Positions 37,289-50,128 of a stretch of DNA of 64,000 nt are shown here, in pieces. Within the stretch, counting starts at the first letter, position 1. The number at the start of each line of letters is the position of its first letter. The stretch comes from Straminergon stramineum (Eukaryota; Streptophyta; Bryopsida; Hypnales; Calliergonaceae). The stretch is from positions 19,646,893-19,710,892 of the forward strand of contig OY987272.1 in the NCBI GenBank assembly GCA_963920665.1, in the 5' to 3' direction. The position numbers were made by a program, and so were the translations under genes. Below the pieces are notes generated by a model. The model had not been told where the DNA came from. It did not search any database and saw only the letters and a list, made by a program, of their open reading frames with translations.

Positions 37289-37500
37289 GAACTGGAGCTA
37301 CCTAGGTCAAACTCTTTCTCATTCTCGTTTGCCCAGTGCTGCCTGTGCTCTGTGTTTGCTTCTGTGCTTGTCGACTAGTTCTTCGTGACAGCCTTTTGCG
37401 CGAGACCTGTGCGATTAGTGTCCATTGCGAGACTTGTGGTCCTGGAACGTTCAAGCTTTAATTACCGGTTGAGATCGGGGAGCGAAAGTGAAAACGAGAC

Positions 37501-39235
37501 GTGTGGCTAGGAAAGATAGCAAGGGAGTATCGGAAAGGGTCCCGAGCGCACCAATCCGTGTCCATGCCGCAGCTTAGGAGGACTAGAGGCGGACAGGCCA
37601 GTTCCAGTGTGCCCCCAGCGGAGGTAAAGCTCCGGAAGGTAGTTCCGGTTGTTCCCTCCACCGAACCAGCCAAGTCCCAACTTATGGAAGAATTCCATGG
37701 GCTGCCTAGGTTTTGTAGATAAACCCTGAGGCTTTAAAGAAGAGTCCATAGTCAAAGAACTCTTGGGCAAGCTGTCCAATGAGTTTGACAACAGTCCGCG
37801 AGCCGTTCCACATCTGTGGACGGAAGACATGTAGAGAACAGCCTATAGTTTCCGCGCAGGAGGGCTAGGAATGGCAAGCCGGAAGGATGAGTTCTGTCGT
37901 GGGAAGTTCAGGGGAGCGGTGAACCCGAAAGACAGATACGCGGTGGATGACTGCATCGATGAGCGGCAGCGCCGGCTGCTGAAGTTCTTAGTTCCGGTCC
38001 TTCATCCGGAAAAACCGACGAGGGTGACTATCTCCCTCGCCAACACTATTTTCGGCTCTCTGAGAGGAGACCGGAAAGTCGACTGGGCTCGGATCCTTTC
38101 CGAGCTAGTCACCCAACTCGTAGGAAGAGTGGGGAAGAGTAGGGCCACTCTAGTGTGCCCCTATCTCATGCACCTCTATCATTCTCAACATCTCCTCAGC
38201 ACACCGGAGGAGAAGAGGTGGAAGGCTCAAGAAACTCTCCTGAAATACGGAGAATCGAAAACGGATGAGGAGATGGAATCCGGTTCCAATCCCGAGGAGA
38301 ACAGTGAGTCGGAGGAAGAGGAGACGCCAATGCCAGTCATCAAACGGCAGAAGACGACCTCTCCCAACAAGAGGGGGACGCCGCCCGCTCGCAACACCCC
38401 GGCCCCAGAGGAGAAGCCGGAGGTTGAGAAGATGGTGTGAGAAGAATCGGATCCCAATGATCCGTTCAGATCACTCGTAAAGAACTTATGCGATATACGA
38501 GCGGATTGGGAGATGAAAAAGAAGATGCTGATAGCAATCGGAAGGATAGTGGGAGCAACACCCGACCGGGAGCTACCGGAAAAGGTGGCGGCTTGTATTT
38601 CTGATCCGGTCGAGTCCCGGAAGCAGGAAGCAAAGATCCGCCGGTTACAAGAGGAGGTGGATCGGATGAAGACGAAGATCCTGGTGCACCAGGAGAACTT
38701 CGCCGCCACCAAATCGATTGCAGAGGATGCTCGGCAGATGATGGAGCAAGTGAAGGCCACGTTCGGGGAGACTGGAATGGCCCTCACCAAGGCCAAGTTA
38801 TTTGACGAGCGGGTGCATGAGGAGAAGAACCTATCCGGTTCCCGGATGGTGCGGATCCTCAACGACTTTGCCGAGTAGGTAGAAGCGGCAATGCAGGAGG
38901 CACGGAAGGTAGCGGACTGCATGGAGGAGAGTACTCGGATGCTGTCGGGAGCAACCTGCTCTCACGGTATCCGACTCTCGGATATCTCCCTCCCGGATTC
39001 GTTCCTGGAAGTGACAGTTGGAGAAGGGAAGGATACGACCCCGAAGTCCAAGAAAACGACCCAGGCCGATACGCCTGGAACCGCCATCGATTTGGACTCA
39101 CCGCCCGCGTCCACAAAAGGCAATCCGGTTCCTCGACCTCAGGAGATCGAGAGGAGTTGGAACCTAAACGAGGTTTTTGAGCAAATGGACCCGGGAGCGG
39201 ACAGCGCGACCATCGGATCGCGAATAGGGGTTTAG
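37501..39235 (+). pseudogene. Unknown element-encoded protein (copy 2), frameshifted and with stops
   Basis: Colinear with the copy 1 frame. Relative to copy 1 it has a 5-base deletion near 37690 (frameshift), a Trp codon changed to TGA at 37727-37729 and a Trp codon changed to TAG at 37832-37834, both G-to-A. It shares TGA at 38438-38440 and TAG at 38876-38878 with copy 1, so the parent was already interrupted there, or these are separate frames in the parent. Domain layout is as in copy 1 (globular region, acidic stretch, coiled coil, Ser/Thr-rich tail). Function unknown. Confidence 0.65.
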
Positions 39236-40412
39236 GATGTACAGGGTAGGTAGAGTAGGAACGGATACGGAACCTGTTCCGGTCAAAGTGGGGAGTAGGT
39301 AGGACCGGAAAGTCTGACGGAGATGGCGGCGGAACTTTCGCGAGTTTTCCCGCCCATTTGTAACTTTTGAAATGTATATAATCAGTGCCCGTGAGGGACG
39401 CTGGGAGTCTTCTCTTTGCAATTTTGTTGTACCTTTGTATGCGCTCTCTTGTCGTGTGTGTCTCCCAAGCTTGGCAGGTTTACATGATGTAGAGTTAGGA
39501 AGGTGTAAGGCAGAGTTGTGGTTAGATTTCTCCCCTTAGTGCGATAGTTTCCGATCCTTGGTGTGGGTGCAGGTTGCGTAAGTGTTGGGAGTGTATTTTA
39601 GTGCCTCAGCAAGATCTAGGGTTTCAAAGTTCCGGGTGAAATAGCCGCTGTTAGGCTAGGCGGGTAGGGAGGGTACCCTTAGTCGCGCTAGAACTCCTGG
39701 ACGGGTAGTCCGGTCAAGTGTCCGACCTTCTGAGAGGTCTCATCACCATAGATTGGTAAACGGAATAATCCTAGGTACTGTTGGAACAGACGAGTATACT
39801 TGTAACCACCTAGCTTCGCACGGGTAGGAGCTGGCATTGAGGTCGTTGTAGTAAGAACGGATTGTACGGGGGATCTCTGTGTGACCTACATTCCGGGTTT
39901 CTGTCCGGATTGTTGTGAGGGATCAAACCAGATTCGAGTTAGTTAGGAAAGGAGGGGAGAGAATAGTGGGTCTTCAACCACTATAATCCGCAGAAGGAGT
40001 GGTGGGCCTACCACTTAGAAACCTAAGCGGCGAACCCTCTGATGGTCCAACAGAGGCAAAACTAAACCGGAAGAGTGTTGGGAAGATAAGGGAACCAGTC
40101 GGAGTGGATTGGTTCAGAGTAGTACCAGGACCGGAATTGTTTAGGTCCTGGAGATTGGAAGAATTGGGTTTTTACGGAGGATTTATGAATCGGGTGGGAA
40201 GTAATCCGGTCCTGATTCTCTGGGTGGTTGTTGGTTTCCGGTTTTAGATGTAGGACCGGAAAGGAGGTTTGAGAGGGTGAGAGCACTTACTCGCCCAAAC
40301 CAAGTAAATACTTCAGAGAATCTCGTGGGTTCGATCTTTAGAGTCACTTCGTTATGCTCTAGAGTGATTTTTGTGAGCATAATAGGGAATTTACTTATCC
40401 TGTACTGCGACA

Positions 40413-43400
40413 ATTGTGTAGACATTAAGAATTATTTTGGTGTACACTAAACAATTTCTACTTGTATGATGACACGAAATCATGCTCCTTTGTACTCATA
40501 GTTTTATTACTAAAAATAATAAAATAATCATAAACCTTGAATATTTGAACTCTAAAAAATATTCTTCATTGCAAAAAAAATAATTTCATGGAATGCAAGT
40601 ACTTATACTTTTTTCAAACTATAAACTTCTAACAAATGATATAATTTACATTACACTTCAATGAAGTTAGTGGCACAATCAATATTGTCATAGGACATTG
40701 AAGAACTATGGACATAACCTTCATATAGATGTTCATGCATTGGTATGAATATTATTGATTGATATAATTAATGCCTAATTGCCTTTATGTATAATAAGAG
40801 TCTATGTGATTGAAATCAATGATGTTCTAGAGGCACCACGATGCCATAATTGACATTGCATGGTGTGACAATTTAAAAACTTAGTGCCGTTCTATAAATA
40901 CATAAAACACTTTTATAAAATTGGGAGGACTGAGGCCTTACAATTCCCTTGAAAATAAAACTTTCATTTGTACTATTAATATTAACACTAAAGTTGTTAG
41001 GTCATTGAATGTATTCATCAAATGTAATTGCAAGCAATTATTGGTTGACTGTATGTAAAACCTTGTTGAACTGTTTGTCAAGTAATCTACAAATTGTGGA
41101 CATTATTTGTAATTGGAAATGGATTGGTTGGAAGACAACGAAAGTGTATACATTATTAATTTAGGGTTTCATTTGGCCCGAAATGACCATTTCCATCCAT
41201 TTCTTAAATAAAAACAAATGATTGAACTCAAATTATTTTTCATTAGTCACTTGTTCATGCAATATTCATTGAGGACTATGGATTTGTCCATAACTAATAA
41301 AATTATTAGGGGGCCTTAATTTAACGCATTCATTAAAAGGAACTTTTGTACTTGAGTTAAATAGTCTACAAACCTACAAATATGTTTTTGACATGAAATT
41401 TAGATTTAGGATCTCTACTTGAAGTACAAAGCTTATTCAAAGAATTCTTGAACTTCCAAAAAAATTATAATTGTCTAATTTCATGAATCCCCTCACAAAG
41501 ATAAATTCTTCTTCGTAAAACTAGAAGAAATCATGATTTTTGAGCATATATGTCTAGAAAATATATTTGATGTTAGAGAAACATCCATTCAATTCTCATG
41601 AGTTCGGGAATTTGATTTCTATCTAATTTAGGATATGTCGCCTTTTTTTAGACCTACATTGTGCATTACGCAAATTAGTCTTGATCATGATGTACAAATG
41701 AATTTTAAATCTCTAGAACGTTTACAAATTATACATTTTCGAATGGATAATATCTAATTTAAATTCTTTGAGTTTGTAGAATTTATTTGTTTCTTCTATA
41801 TGTAGAATATACCACTACTATTCTCTTGCATCACTCGATCATCGCCATCAAATGAAACAAACTATGTTTTATGACCTCATTGATGATTTTGGGGAACTCT
41901 GTTGGTGGTTTAATGAGTCTAAAAAATTATTTAGCAAGTAATTAATTTCTGAGAAAAAGTCCATTAATTCAATATATTTAGGCAAATTACATATTCGTTT
42001 CAATCTCTCAAATTCTACATTTGCTTACAAAGGGATTGAATGAGAGAATTCTAGTTCAATCCTTTTTTCAACTTGTCATATGAGTTTTAGGGTAAATTAA
42101 ATACACCAATGATGTTAAAGGGTCATATTTTCATAACCCTAACCCCCATAATGTCTAGTTTTTCGGGTTGAATGCATGTTTTCCAAAGAGCCCAACACTT
42201 GGTTAGTGAAATGTGATGATGAATTAGGTGTCCATTTCTCTTTTTCCAAATTGAAGCTTTAGTTTTGGGAACAATTAACTTGTAAGCATTTGGATTCAAC
42301 TCCAAAATTGACCATTCAAAGAAATTCATTTTAATGTGCTATTTGGAAGCATATTTTGAAAATCATATGCACATAAAAATTGTAGAGTACAAATTGTAGA
42401 TCCCATCAATACAATTAAATTCATGAACCCTCAAACAATTTTTTTTTTTTAATCTAGAAAGGAAAATTTCAAATTTTTTTCTAAATTCAAAAACATGCAA
42501 AATATTATCAATTTCATAGAGAAATTTGTTGGAAATGGAATTGAAATGAGGTTCATATCACATATTGATTTCTATAATTTTTTTATTCCTAAACTTTATG
42601 ACCTCATTTTGGCAAATGTAGTTTACAAATATAGTGAATGCAATTTTGACTTGGTCAACCACTTCACATATTTGCACATTGGTAATTTCAGAAAAATAGG
42701 TACTTTAGGAACACCTAAACCTTCAACATTAAATTACTCTTACTTTTCTGAGAACTAAAAGTAACCTTCTCCATTAGAAGCTTTTACGATAATTATTACA
42801 AAGTCAAGCTAAAGTTGGATTTGGTTCTTTTTCTTTTTGAACAAAGTTTATTTTAAATAATCTTACAATGAGGGGGCCTTACCATCTTGACTTTTCTATT
42901 CTTAAATTATTAGGAAATAAAATTAGGACAATATACCATGTTATTGCTTTGATATGGTGGGCTATGGTTTGGTAATTCTTCAATGAATAGGGGTATTAAG
43001 GGGACTAATACTAATTAATCAACATTCCACACTAAAAAAATATCTACCTTTATTGTACATCAATAGTTTTTGGAGTGTTTGGTGGATGTACATTGGCAGA
43101 ATACAATAGAATGTCTATGCTTGTATAAAAAAAAATTCTCATTACAATAAATCTCCACATGAAAGTAGGTAATTGATACATTCTAGGCATACATGTTTTT
43201 TTCGTTGTAGTTGGTTTTGGTGTGGAATTGGCAAAATCTCAGGAGACCAATAAAGAAATAAACGACAATGAATCAAAAGAAAAGAGAAGATGTCGGCATG
43301 ACTAGGCCAATCTATAGTTTCGTAGAATCAGTCCCTTTAACCCCTAAACAATGCACTAGATGTTTTTCGGTTGATGAACATCAAAGAATTCTCCTTTGTA

Positions 43401-43740
43401 GGACAAAATTGCAACTATTCATTCAAGGAAATAGGGGTGGAAAGGGGAGATCTTCTACAATAGTTTGACTCCCAATGAATATTTTTGGTTTTTTTAAAGT
43501 AGATGAGGTCATATGGTTCCAAAATGCTTGATTTCTACGGTCACCAGTCTAGCGGTCAAGGGTTAAATCCTCAAAAAAATGCTTCCTTCATATAAAAGTA
43601 TAACTCATGTGGACTGATAGACTACATTGATTTATGCTTTTAGGGATACTTAAAAAAAACACATTATAAGTCATTAGAGCATGATGACATATTTACATTT
43701 TTTTAACCCCTTAGAGTCTCAGGAATTCAGACGATAGCTT
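40413..43740. other. AT-rich gene desert
   Basis: A/T-rich, CpG-poor DNA without long frames, splice-linked exons or terminal repeats, similar in texture to 23.8-28.2 kb. Confidence 0.55.
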
Positions 43741-43757
43741 TGGGTCCATAGCTTCTG

Positions 43758-43850
43758 GTTCGGTGATGCCGAACCTAAGGACGAGGTTCGGTGATGATGA
43801 ACTTGAGGACGAGGTTCGGTGATGACAAACCTGAGGACGAGGTTCGGTGT
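43758..43850. repeat. Short tandem repeat of about 32-bp units
   Basis: About three units containing GGTTCGGTGATGA and GAGGACGA are arranged head to tail. They lie just upstream of a GC-richer leader-like stretch (43860-44270). Confidence 0.8.
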
Positions 43851-43859
43851 AGGAGGCTC

Positions 43860-45793
43860 GGGTGACTTTGGCGGCTCGGTTTAGGCTTGGGAGGTTATCT
43901 CCCTCCCCACGCAGCGCCTGGAATTCTGCACGGCGACTCGGATTCTACGCTGCGCCTGTTCTCCTGTTCCTATCGTGTTTGCGCGGTGTTTCTCTTGCTT
44001 TCTTGTTTGTGTTGCTGATTCAGGTGGTGTTGGTGAGTGCGCTGCGAGTGCGACTGAGTTCTTTCTCCAATGTGAGCGATTTCTCTGTGAGTTTGACTGA
44101 TTTTTCTGTGAGTGTGAGCGGTGTATTTGTGAGTCTGAGAGACTGTAATCTGCTCGTTAAGCAGGGGAACTCTTTCTATCAATTGTGAAGCTCCATTGAA
44201 CTCGTAAGCAGGCGTATGTAGCTGTGAGTGTGAGTGGCCGTGGAGGTGCAACATTCTTTCCGTTTCAGTTTGGTGAGTATTGTTTTAGGGTTTCCATTTT
44301 ATTTCAATTTCTGAAGTTATGTGCTTTTTTTCTACTTGGTTTAGTTCTTTTGTAAGTTACTTCTTAGTTTCCTTGCTTCTTACACAGATTAGCATGCTCA
44401 GTTGCTTCAAAAGAAGTGACTTATACTACATAAGAATTAAGAATTTGGGTTTCAATTAGGGTATACAAGGAATTTTTTATGCTTGGATTTGTTGTTGGGA
44501 ATCTCTTCTTACTCTTCTACTGTTTGTTTTCACAGTTGTACTTTTGTAGTCTCTAGTGTTGATGTTGTGAAGTTTGAATCCTATGAATGATTTGAATTTG
44601 TTGGAATTCATTTACCATTCTGTTCTTAACCTTGGATTGCAATGACATCTTTTTAGTGTGATTGCAGTTCTCCAAGTTACTGTGACAATCTCAGAAATTT
44701 TAGAGAGAAGACCGTTTGGAGAAGCTCCAAGAATTTTAACTTCCAGGTATGTAATTCCCCTCAATCTGATTTCAATATTATTTAGGGTTTACGAAAGAAA
44801 TTAGGGTTTACACACTTAAACTCTAGAATTCATAGCTTATATCAGTCTATCCTCGACTCGAGGATATCTATCTTACGGAAGAGAATAGTTTGAAAGACAA
44901 ACTTCCAAAACTCACTCTCACAATACTAAAGATTCACCCTACAATCCGTCAACAAGATCCATCTTAAGATGTAATTTGATGACTAAAATTCTACATCTAT
45001 ATATTTTTAATTCTAATTAACGTAAGTCTTATCATTAAATGATAAAAACAATATGTCCTAAAGTCACACGACACTACGTATTTTCATAATGAGACATCTA
45101 TCATCGACTCGACGATAACATAGCCTCCAATGTCATGAGAGTTTATACAAAAAACGAAAATAAATAGCTCCTTCCAATTTTATTAATATCACTTTGACCA
45201 AAAACAAATGGAAAACCGCTAGTACGTAAATATTTATGGCTAGAATAAATTGTGAAAAGGTCAAATCGCATATCCCCGATACGATGATAAATAATGCATT
45301 GTCCTATACCAATGTCAGAGAATATTCAATTCAAGAAAATTTACAGACAAAATGAGTATCATTTCATGAGCATCATCCACTTTTTCCTCTTCTAGAGCCA
45401 TAGACACAAATATTTACTACATCAACTTAATACAAATCTCCTTTTAGACAAACCATTATCATCGACTCGACAATAATAGAATATTAATTCTTCGTCAAAG
45501 AATTTCGAATGTTCATATATACAAACAAATATATTATTCTCAAATTCAAAAACCTCTAACCCATAATAGATAATTGAGTTCGATGCTGAACACTAATTAC
45601 TGAGAAGTGGATTAATTTATCCTCGATGCGATGATAAGTCCATCATTCATAACAAAGGATTACAACAACATAGAATTTTGCATATTTTGGAAGGACAACA
45701 TTCCTGATCATGCCATACATGTTACTATAGGAAACTAGAGCATGGTCTGGAACTTGAAGGAAAGATGAATAAACTGCTTACATCTATGTGTGC
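43860..45793 (+). promoter_or_regulatory. Probable upstream/leader region of gene A
   Basis: GC-rich sequence with CTCCC-type promoter character and repeated GTGAGT words (43.9-44.3 kb) gives way to AT-rich DNA carrying five of the 19-bp palindromes. An in-frame TAA lies just upstream of the first usable ATG at 45794. A spliced 5' leader is plausible but not proven. Confidence 0.35.
44848..45636. repeat. Cluster of five 19-bp palindromes upstream of gene A
   Basis: Sites begin at about 44848 (TATCCTCGACTCGAGGATA, a perfect 9-1-9 palindrome), 45099, 45271, 45457 and 45618. Spacing is about 160-250 bases. Imperfect copies differ mainly by transitions in the TCGA cores (for example TATCCTCGATGCGATGATA). 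Confidence 0.9.
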
Positions 45794-47258
45794 ATGTTTC
45801 GCAAACAAGTAAAAATGGACCAGGCGGACAACTACGATTATTCTGCAACCTCACATCATCTTCAACCATTTATAAATCCATTGAACAATGAACCCTTCAT
45901 CACTGAAATGGAGGACACGTACGGGACGCTTTGGGAGTTTAAGGAGCATATCTACACCTGGAGTTTTGGAGTAAACCGATGGAAAAGTTATGTCTACCTT
46001 CGCTACCGAATCCGTGGGACAACAAACTATAGTCCCTGGAATATGAAAGAGAAAGTGACCCTGATAAAGGAACATCAGGGGAACTATGTCATAATAGTTC
46101 TGCGGGAAGTGGATGACAATGGAAACAACATGGGCCACTATCACTCGATTGTCATCAACGTGAACTCGTATCACGGAAAATTTGACTTGGAAAATCTCAT
46201 GACTTTTCTGGAGGGGTCACAAATGGAGTATCTGAATGAAGAATTTCAGAACAGCGGATATGTTCCCTGGAAAAACAACACCGCAAAATCGAATGCAACA
46301 CGGCTATGACTGATTTTTCACACATTGGACCGAAACGCATGGGAGAATGTCGAACAGAGGCCAGCACTTGGTCAACTAGAGTCCCAAGCTAGAAGACAGG
46401 AATTGGATTCTCATCCAAGACAATCGTCTGGAACTCTTGGATCGGGGAGAAAAGACAAAACACCTGGTCAAGCCCGATCGGAACCAAAAAGGAAAGGGTC
46501 AACTACTTCCGGTGGAGTGGAGTCTAAAAGGAAAAGGAAGAAGAGTCTTCTAGCTGGAACTGGACCTAAGGGAAGTTCGGGCTCAACCTTGACAACAGTT
46601 TCAGCTGGCCCGTTGACCTCGGAAACAGCGCAGAAGGACTACGAAAGATTCGTTGTTCTTCAACGAAACTTTTGGGCAGAGCACAAGCAATGTTTTCTGC
46701 TTGACATGGAGACCGTCAATGTTGATATTAAGCAATGCATTATTGCTTCTGACCAATATGTCATTTGCACTCTGCAAAGAGACATAGTTGAGGCCGTCAA
46801 GAAAGAACTCATCTAGCTCATCGATATTAAGCAGCGGCAGAAAGTGTGTTTGACACCCGTCGACAAAAACAACCAACTTCTCAAAAAGAAACCCGAGAAT
46901 TGGAAAGAGATTGAAAGTAGGCGATTTATGATTATTAACAGCCAGCACAGTATTACGGCCTCAAAAGAGCTCCAAAAGTCAGGTTGTGGAGAGGCCAAGA
47001 GGGTGGAACTATAGAGGTGGGATGCTTATATTGTTTGGTCACAAGATCATAATAAATTGAGAAACATCTCGAAGTTCTACAACTGCACAAACCATCTAGA
47101 TCATGCCCAACCAACATGGGGAAATCAAATCATTAGTTGCCATAATATTTGGCTGGCCTATAAACGTCCAACTGATGATCCAAATGAGGATACATGCAGA
47201 AGTAACAAGGCAGTGTTCAATGTGAACAATTATAAGGTAAATATCTTCTATTCTATCG

Positions 47259-47387
47259 TATCGTCGATTTGATGATAGCGCATTTTTTCTGTGATGTAGA
47301 TCTTGTTCTCATTTGCAGTAGAAACTCTGAAATGTGACCTACGGACTTTCTTCTGAACCATTCAGATGTATCCTCGAATCGAGGATA
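47259..47387. repeat. Two 19-bp palindromes inside gene A intron 1
   Basis: TATCGTCGATTTGATGATA at about 47259 and the perfect TATCCTCGAATCGAGGATA at about 47369 both lie within the 194-base intron (47237-47430). Confidence 0.9.
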
Positions 47388-48781
47388 CTACACCTACGAT
47401 TAGAAATTGATGTCAATTCTCGTGCTGCAGAGTTTTACAGGGGCTATCATCGAGCGATTTCAAAATATAATTCCTGAGAAGGATGGCGCTTCAATTGGTA
47501 GAACCACAGATCTGAAGAACGAGATTCAGATAATAACTTTGCCAGATGCGTTGTGGAAGCACTAGGAAAGCTTTCTAACAAAGCACGCCGCGGGGGAGCT
47601 GACTGATCCTGTTTCCCTTTCAAAGTTTAAGGATATCAAGGGATTCAAAATCAAAACAATGTCACTGAAACGGGAGTTCTTCAAACATTGTGGGCATTTT
47701 ACAGATAAGGATTTTGGAGTCTTTGTGCAACACCTGCTTGGAGAGACTCCCAAACGGCAAGCCTTGTATCCGAAGGTATCAGTTTCGAGAACAAAGATTC
47801 TCATGCCAAACAACCTTTCTCATGCAGATTGGGTAGAGAGGAGGAAGCGGAAGAAAATTGTTCTTCAGGATTTAATGGACATCAAACCCGCTATGGTACT
47901 CACCAACACAGTTGGCGATGTCGACGACAACGTATGAAAGCCATGGAAAGTGAGGCACAAGTTCTCGTCAACATCATGGGACTTCTTGATCTCGCACCCC
48001 AAGGCTAAGTACTTCAAAAGACGTCTCAGAAACGATGCCTGGTTGAAGCGTGCAAAGGATCTCCAGAAACAATTTCCAGAGGTTCTTCACATGTTTACAA
48101 GATTCATAAAGTTGAAGTATCAGCTTCCAAACTAGGTCGGGGGGGTCCAAGTCCGAGGTATCGATATGACTGCGAGGGCACTGGTGATAAGTACAACTTA
48201 CCAGTATCACAGCCGAGAGATAAACCTCGCAGTCCTGGATGCTAGGGAGGTTCATAGGATGACTCCTACTAATACTATAGGCGCAATTGAGCCTGCACTT
48301 GATTTTCTACTTTAGAAATTGAGTCCAAAGATGACTGAGCTGAATGTATGGCTCTTCATTTTGGAAGATAAGGAGGATGTCAAAGTTGCGACTTGTTTTG
48401 CATCTATGAATCTCGGGCAATATGAGCACGTGCTTTCTACTTACGTTCTGAGCAAAGCAGAGATGCTCAATAACGTCACGAATCGAGGGACTGCTCTTCA
48501 TGTGCCACTTCTCTTTCTTTTCAAGAAAATGAATGCTTTTGCAAGTGCCGCTCGTGAGTTACTGAAATCCAAATATGACATGCCTTTGAATTGCGTGTAC
48601 TATTTAGATCCCTCAAAGAACACAGAGGCAAAGTGGAGGATAGAGGCCAGTGAACTCAGAATGGAGTTCTACCTAGACATCCTGCATGTGTTTGCCAAGC
48701 TAGACGAAAATGTCCTCGGTTTGTACTCGAGGGCAAAATTCATGCTCGCTACGAAGGTATATTTTCATACTTTAGGCTAGG

Positions 48782-48877
48782 TATCATCGATTCGAGGATA
48801 GCTTTCATATTTTGTTGTTTTTATCTGAATTTTCGTTGTCTTGTTAGATCTTTTCATTTATCCTCGACTCGAGGATA
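48782..48877. repeat. Two 19-bp palindromes inside gene A intron 2
   Basis: TATCATCGATTCGAGGATA at about 48782 and the perfect TATCCTCGACTCGAGGATA at about 48859 both lie within the 163-base intron (48757-48919). The order, imperfect then perfect, is the same as in intron 1. Confidence 0.9.
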
Positions 48878-49948
48878 CTATCCACCATCTTGGACCAATC
48901 TTCTCTATCATTCATGCAGATGTTTAGGGCATTCTTCTATGGCTTCGTTGACAAGGATGAGGTGAAATCGTATCTCAGAATTTCATATCTTGCGAAGAAA
49001 ATGGACAGAAACGATTTCATGGTCTCAAATTCGCCCTATTCTCTATGCTACGAGAAACCACAAAGTCGTGGACCCGTCGTAGTTCATTCGAACTCGCCTC
49101 CGTCGCCACCTATGACACTTGATTCACCGGCTGCTGTTGCCGCCCTCGTTAATAGAGAGAGAGAGATGGTGGGTCCTCATGTGTGTAGTGATCCTAGCGT
49201 GGAAGGCATAGATGAGTTTGGAACCAACACGTTCCAAATTCATACGTGGATGGCAACTCCAGTCTCGCCTCCATTATTGCAAACTACTAACGATGAAGAG
49301 GACATCGAAATGGATTCGGAGTTTGAACGTGAGCAACATCAAGAAGCGGTGCTTCCACTGAGAAGGGCAAGGATCGAGGCCGAAAAGGAAGTGATCATGA
49401 ACGAAGTGTTCAGGCCCGATGACAGCCCTATCATTGAAGAACCCCAGCCTTCTCAAAGAAATAATATGCAGGAGGAGGATGGGGTTATCATCATTAGCAA
49501 TGATGATGATATTGATCATCCCCATTCCTCGGACGACGACGAGGAGGAGGAAGGCATTCTGCGGGTGACGGAGATGAAATCCGTCGTTGCACCCTCCGGT
49601 GTGGTCGTCAAGGTGGAGAAGGATTGGTGGCAAAAAGACAAGGAGAAACGAGAGAGGAGAATCGCACGGAAGGCGGAGAAAGAGGCGAAGGAGAAGGAAC
49701 TGGCAGATGCAGTTGTGAAAAATGCAGAGACAAATGCCAAAATGCTCAAAATGCAGGAGGAGTCGCAAGCTCAATTCTCTCAATTGAACAGTCAGGTCAC
49801 AATGCTCCTGCAGGCAATGAATTCGTAGAGTAGCTAGTCTCAAAGCCTACCACCGTTTGTTTTCTGGGCTCCAGCTCCTCAGAGTGCACCTTCGACAGTC
49901 CATGTTCCTGTCTTGCAGGAAATGCAACCTCCAGTACCTGTATTGTCT

Positions 49949-49967
49949 TATCCTCGAGTCAAGGATA
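49949..49967. repeat. 19-bp palindrome within gene A exon 3 coding sequence
   Basis: TATCCTCGAGTCAAGGATA is read in the gene A frame as Tyr-Pro-Arg-Val-Lys-Asp. One half-site base deviates from the palindrome (CAAGG in place of CGAGG). Confidence 0.85.
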
Positions 49968-50128
49968 ACCAAGACTATGTTTCCCTCGCCCATGAGGATC
50001 TGGTTAGCTCAACACCAGCATCCCAACTGCTAAGGGTTTCTTCTCCAGACCAAGTGGTGTTCGAAGTCCTTGTTCCTGGAGCTGCAGATGTCTCTCACGC
50101 AGGAGAAGACACAGAAGTTCCACAGCAG

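Larger units (their letters stand above)
37055..40412 (+). mobile_element. Uncharacterised 3.36-kb element, copy 2 (opposite orientation)
   Basis: Matches the reverse complement of copy 1. It begins near TTTTTTTGGTTTAC and ends CTTATCCTGTACTGCGACA, after which the sequence is AT-rich DNA with no DUF7869 coding. The two copies face each other with about 4.9 kb between them. Element gene and 3' region are colinear with copy 1, with small indels. Confidence 0.75.

Noticed and set aside
28771..40412. A single giant inverted duplication spanning both 3.36-kb arms
   Set aside because: Sequences just outside both ends differ (DUF7869 coding on one side, AT-rich DNA on the other), so two independent insertions in opposite orientation fit better.
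43862..44188. 108-codon open frame before gene A
   Set aside because: Hydrophobic and Ser/Val-repetitive translation from GTGAGT-rich DNA, with a competing frame on the other strand. More likely leader or intron sequence.
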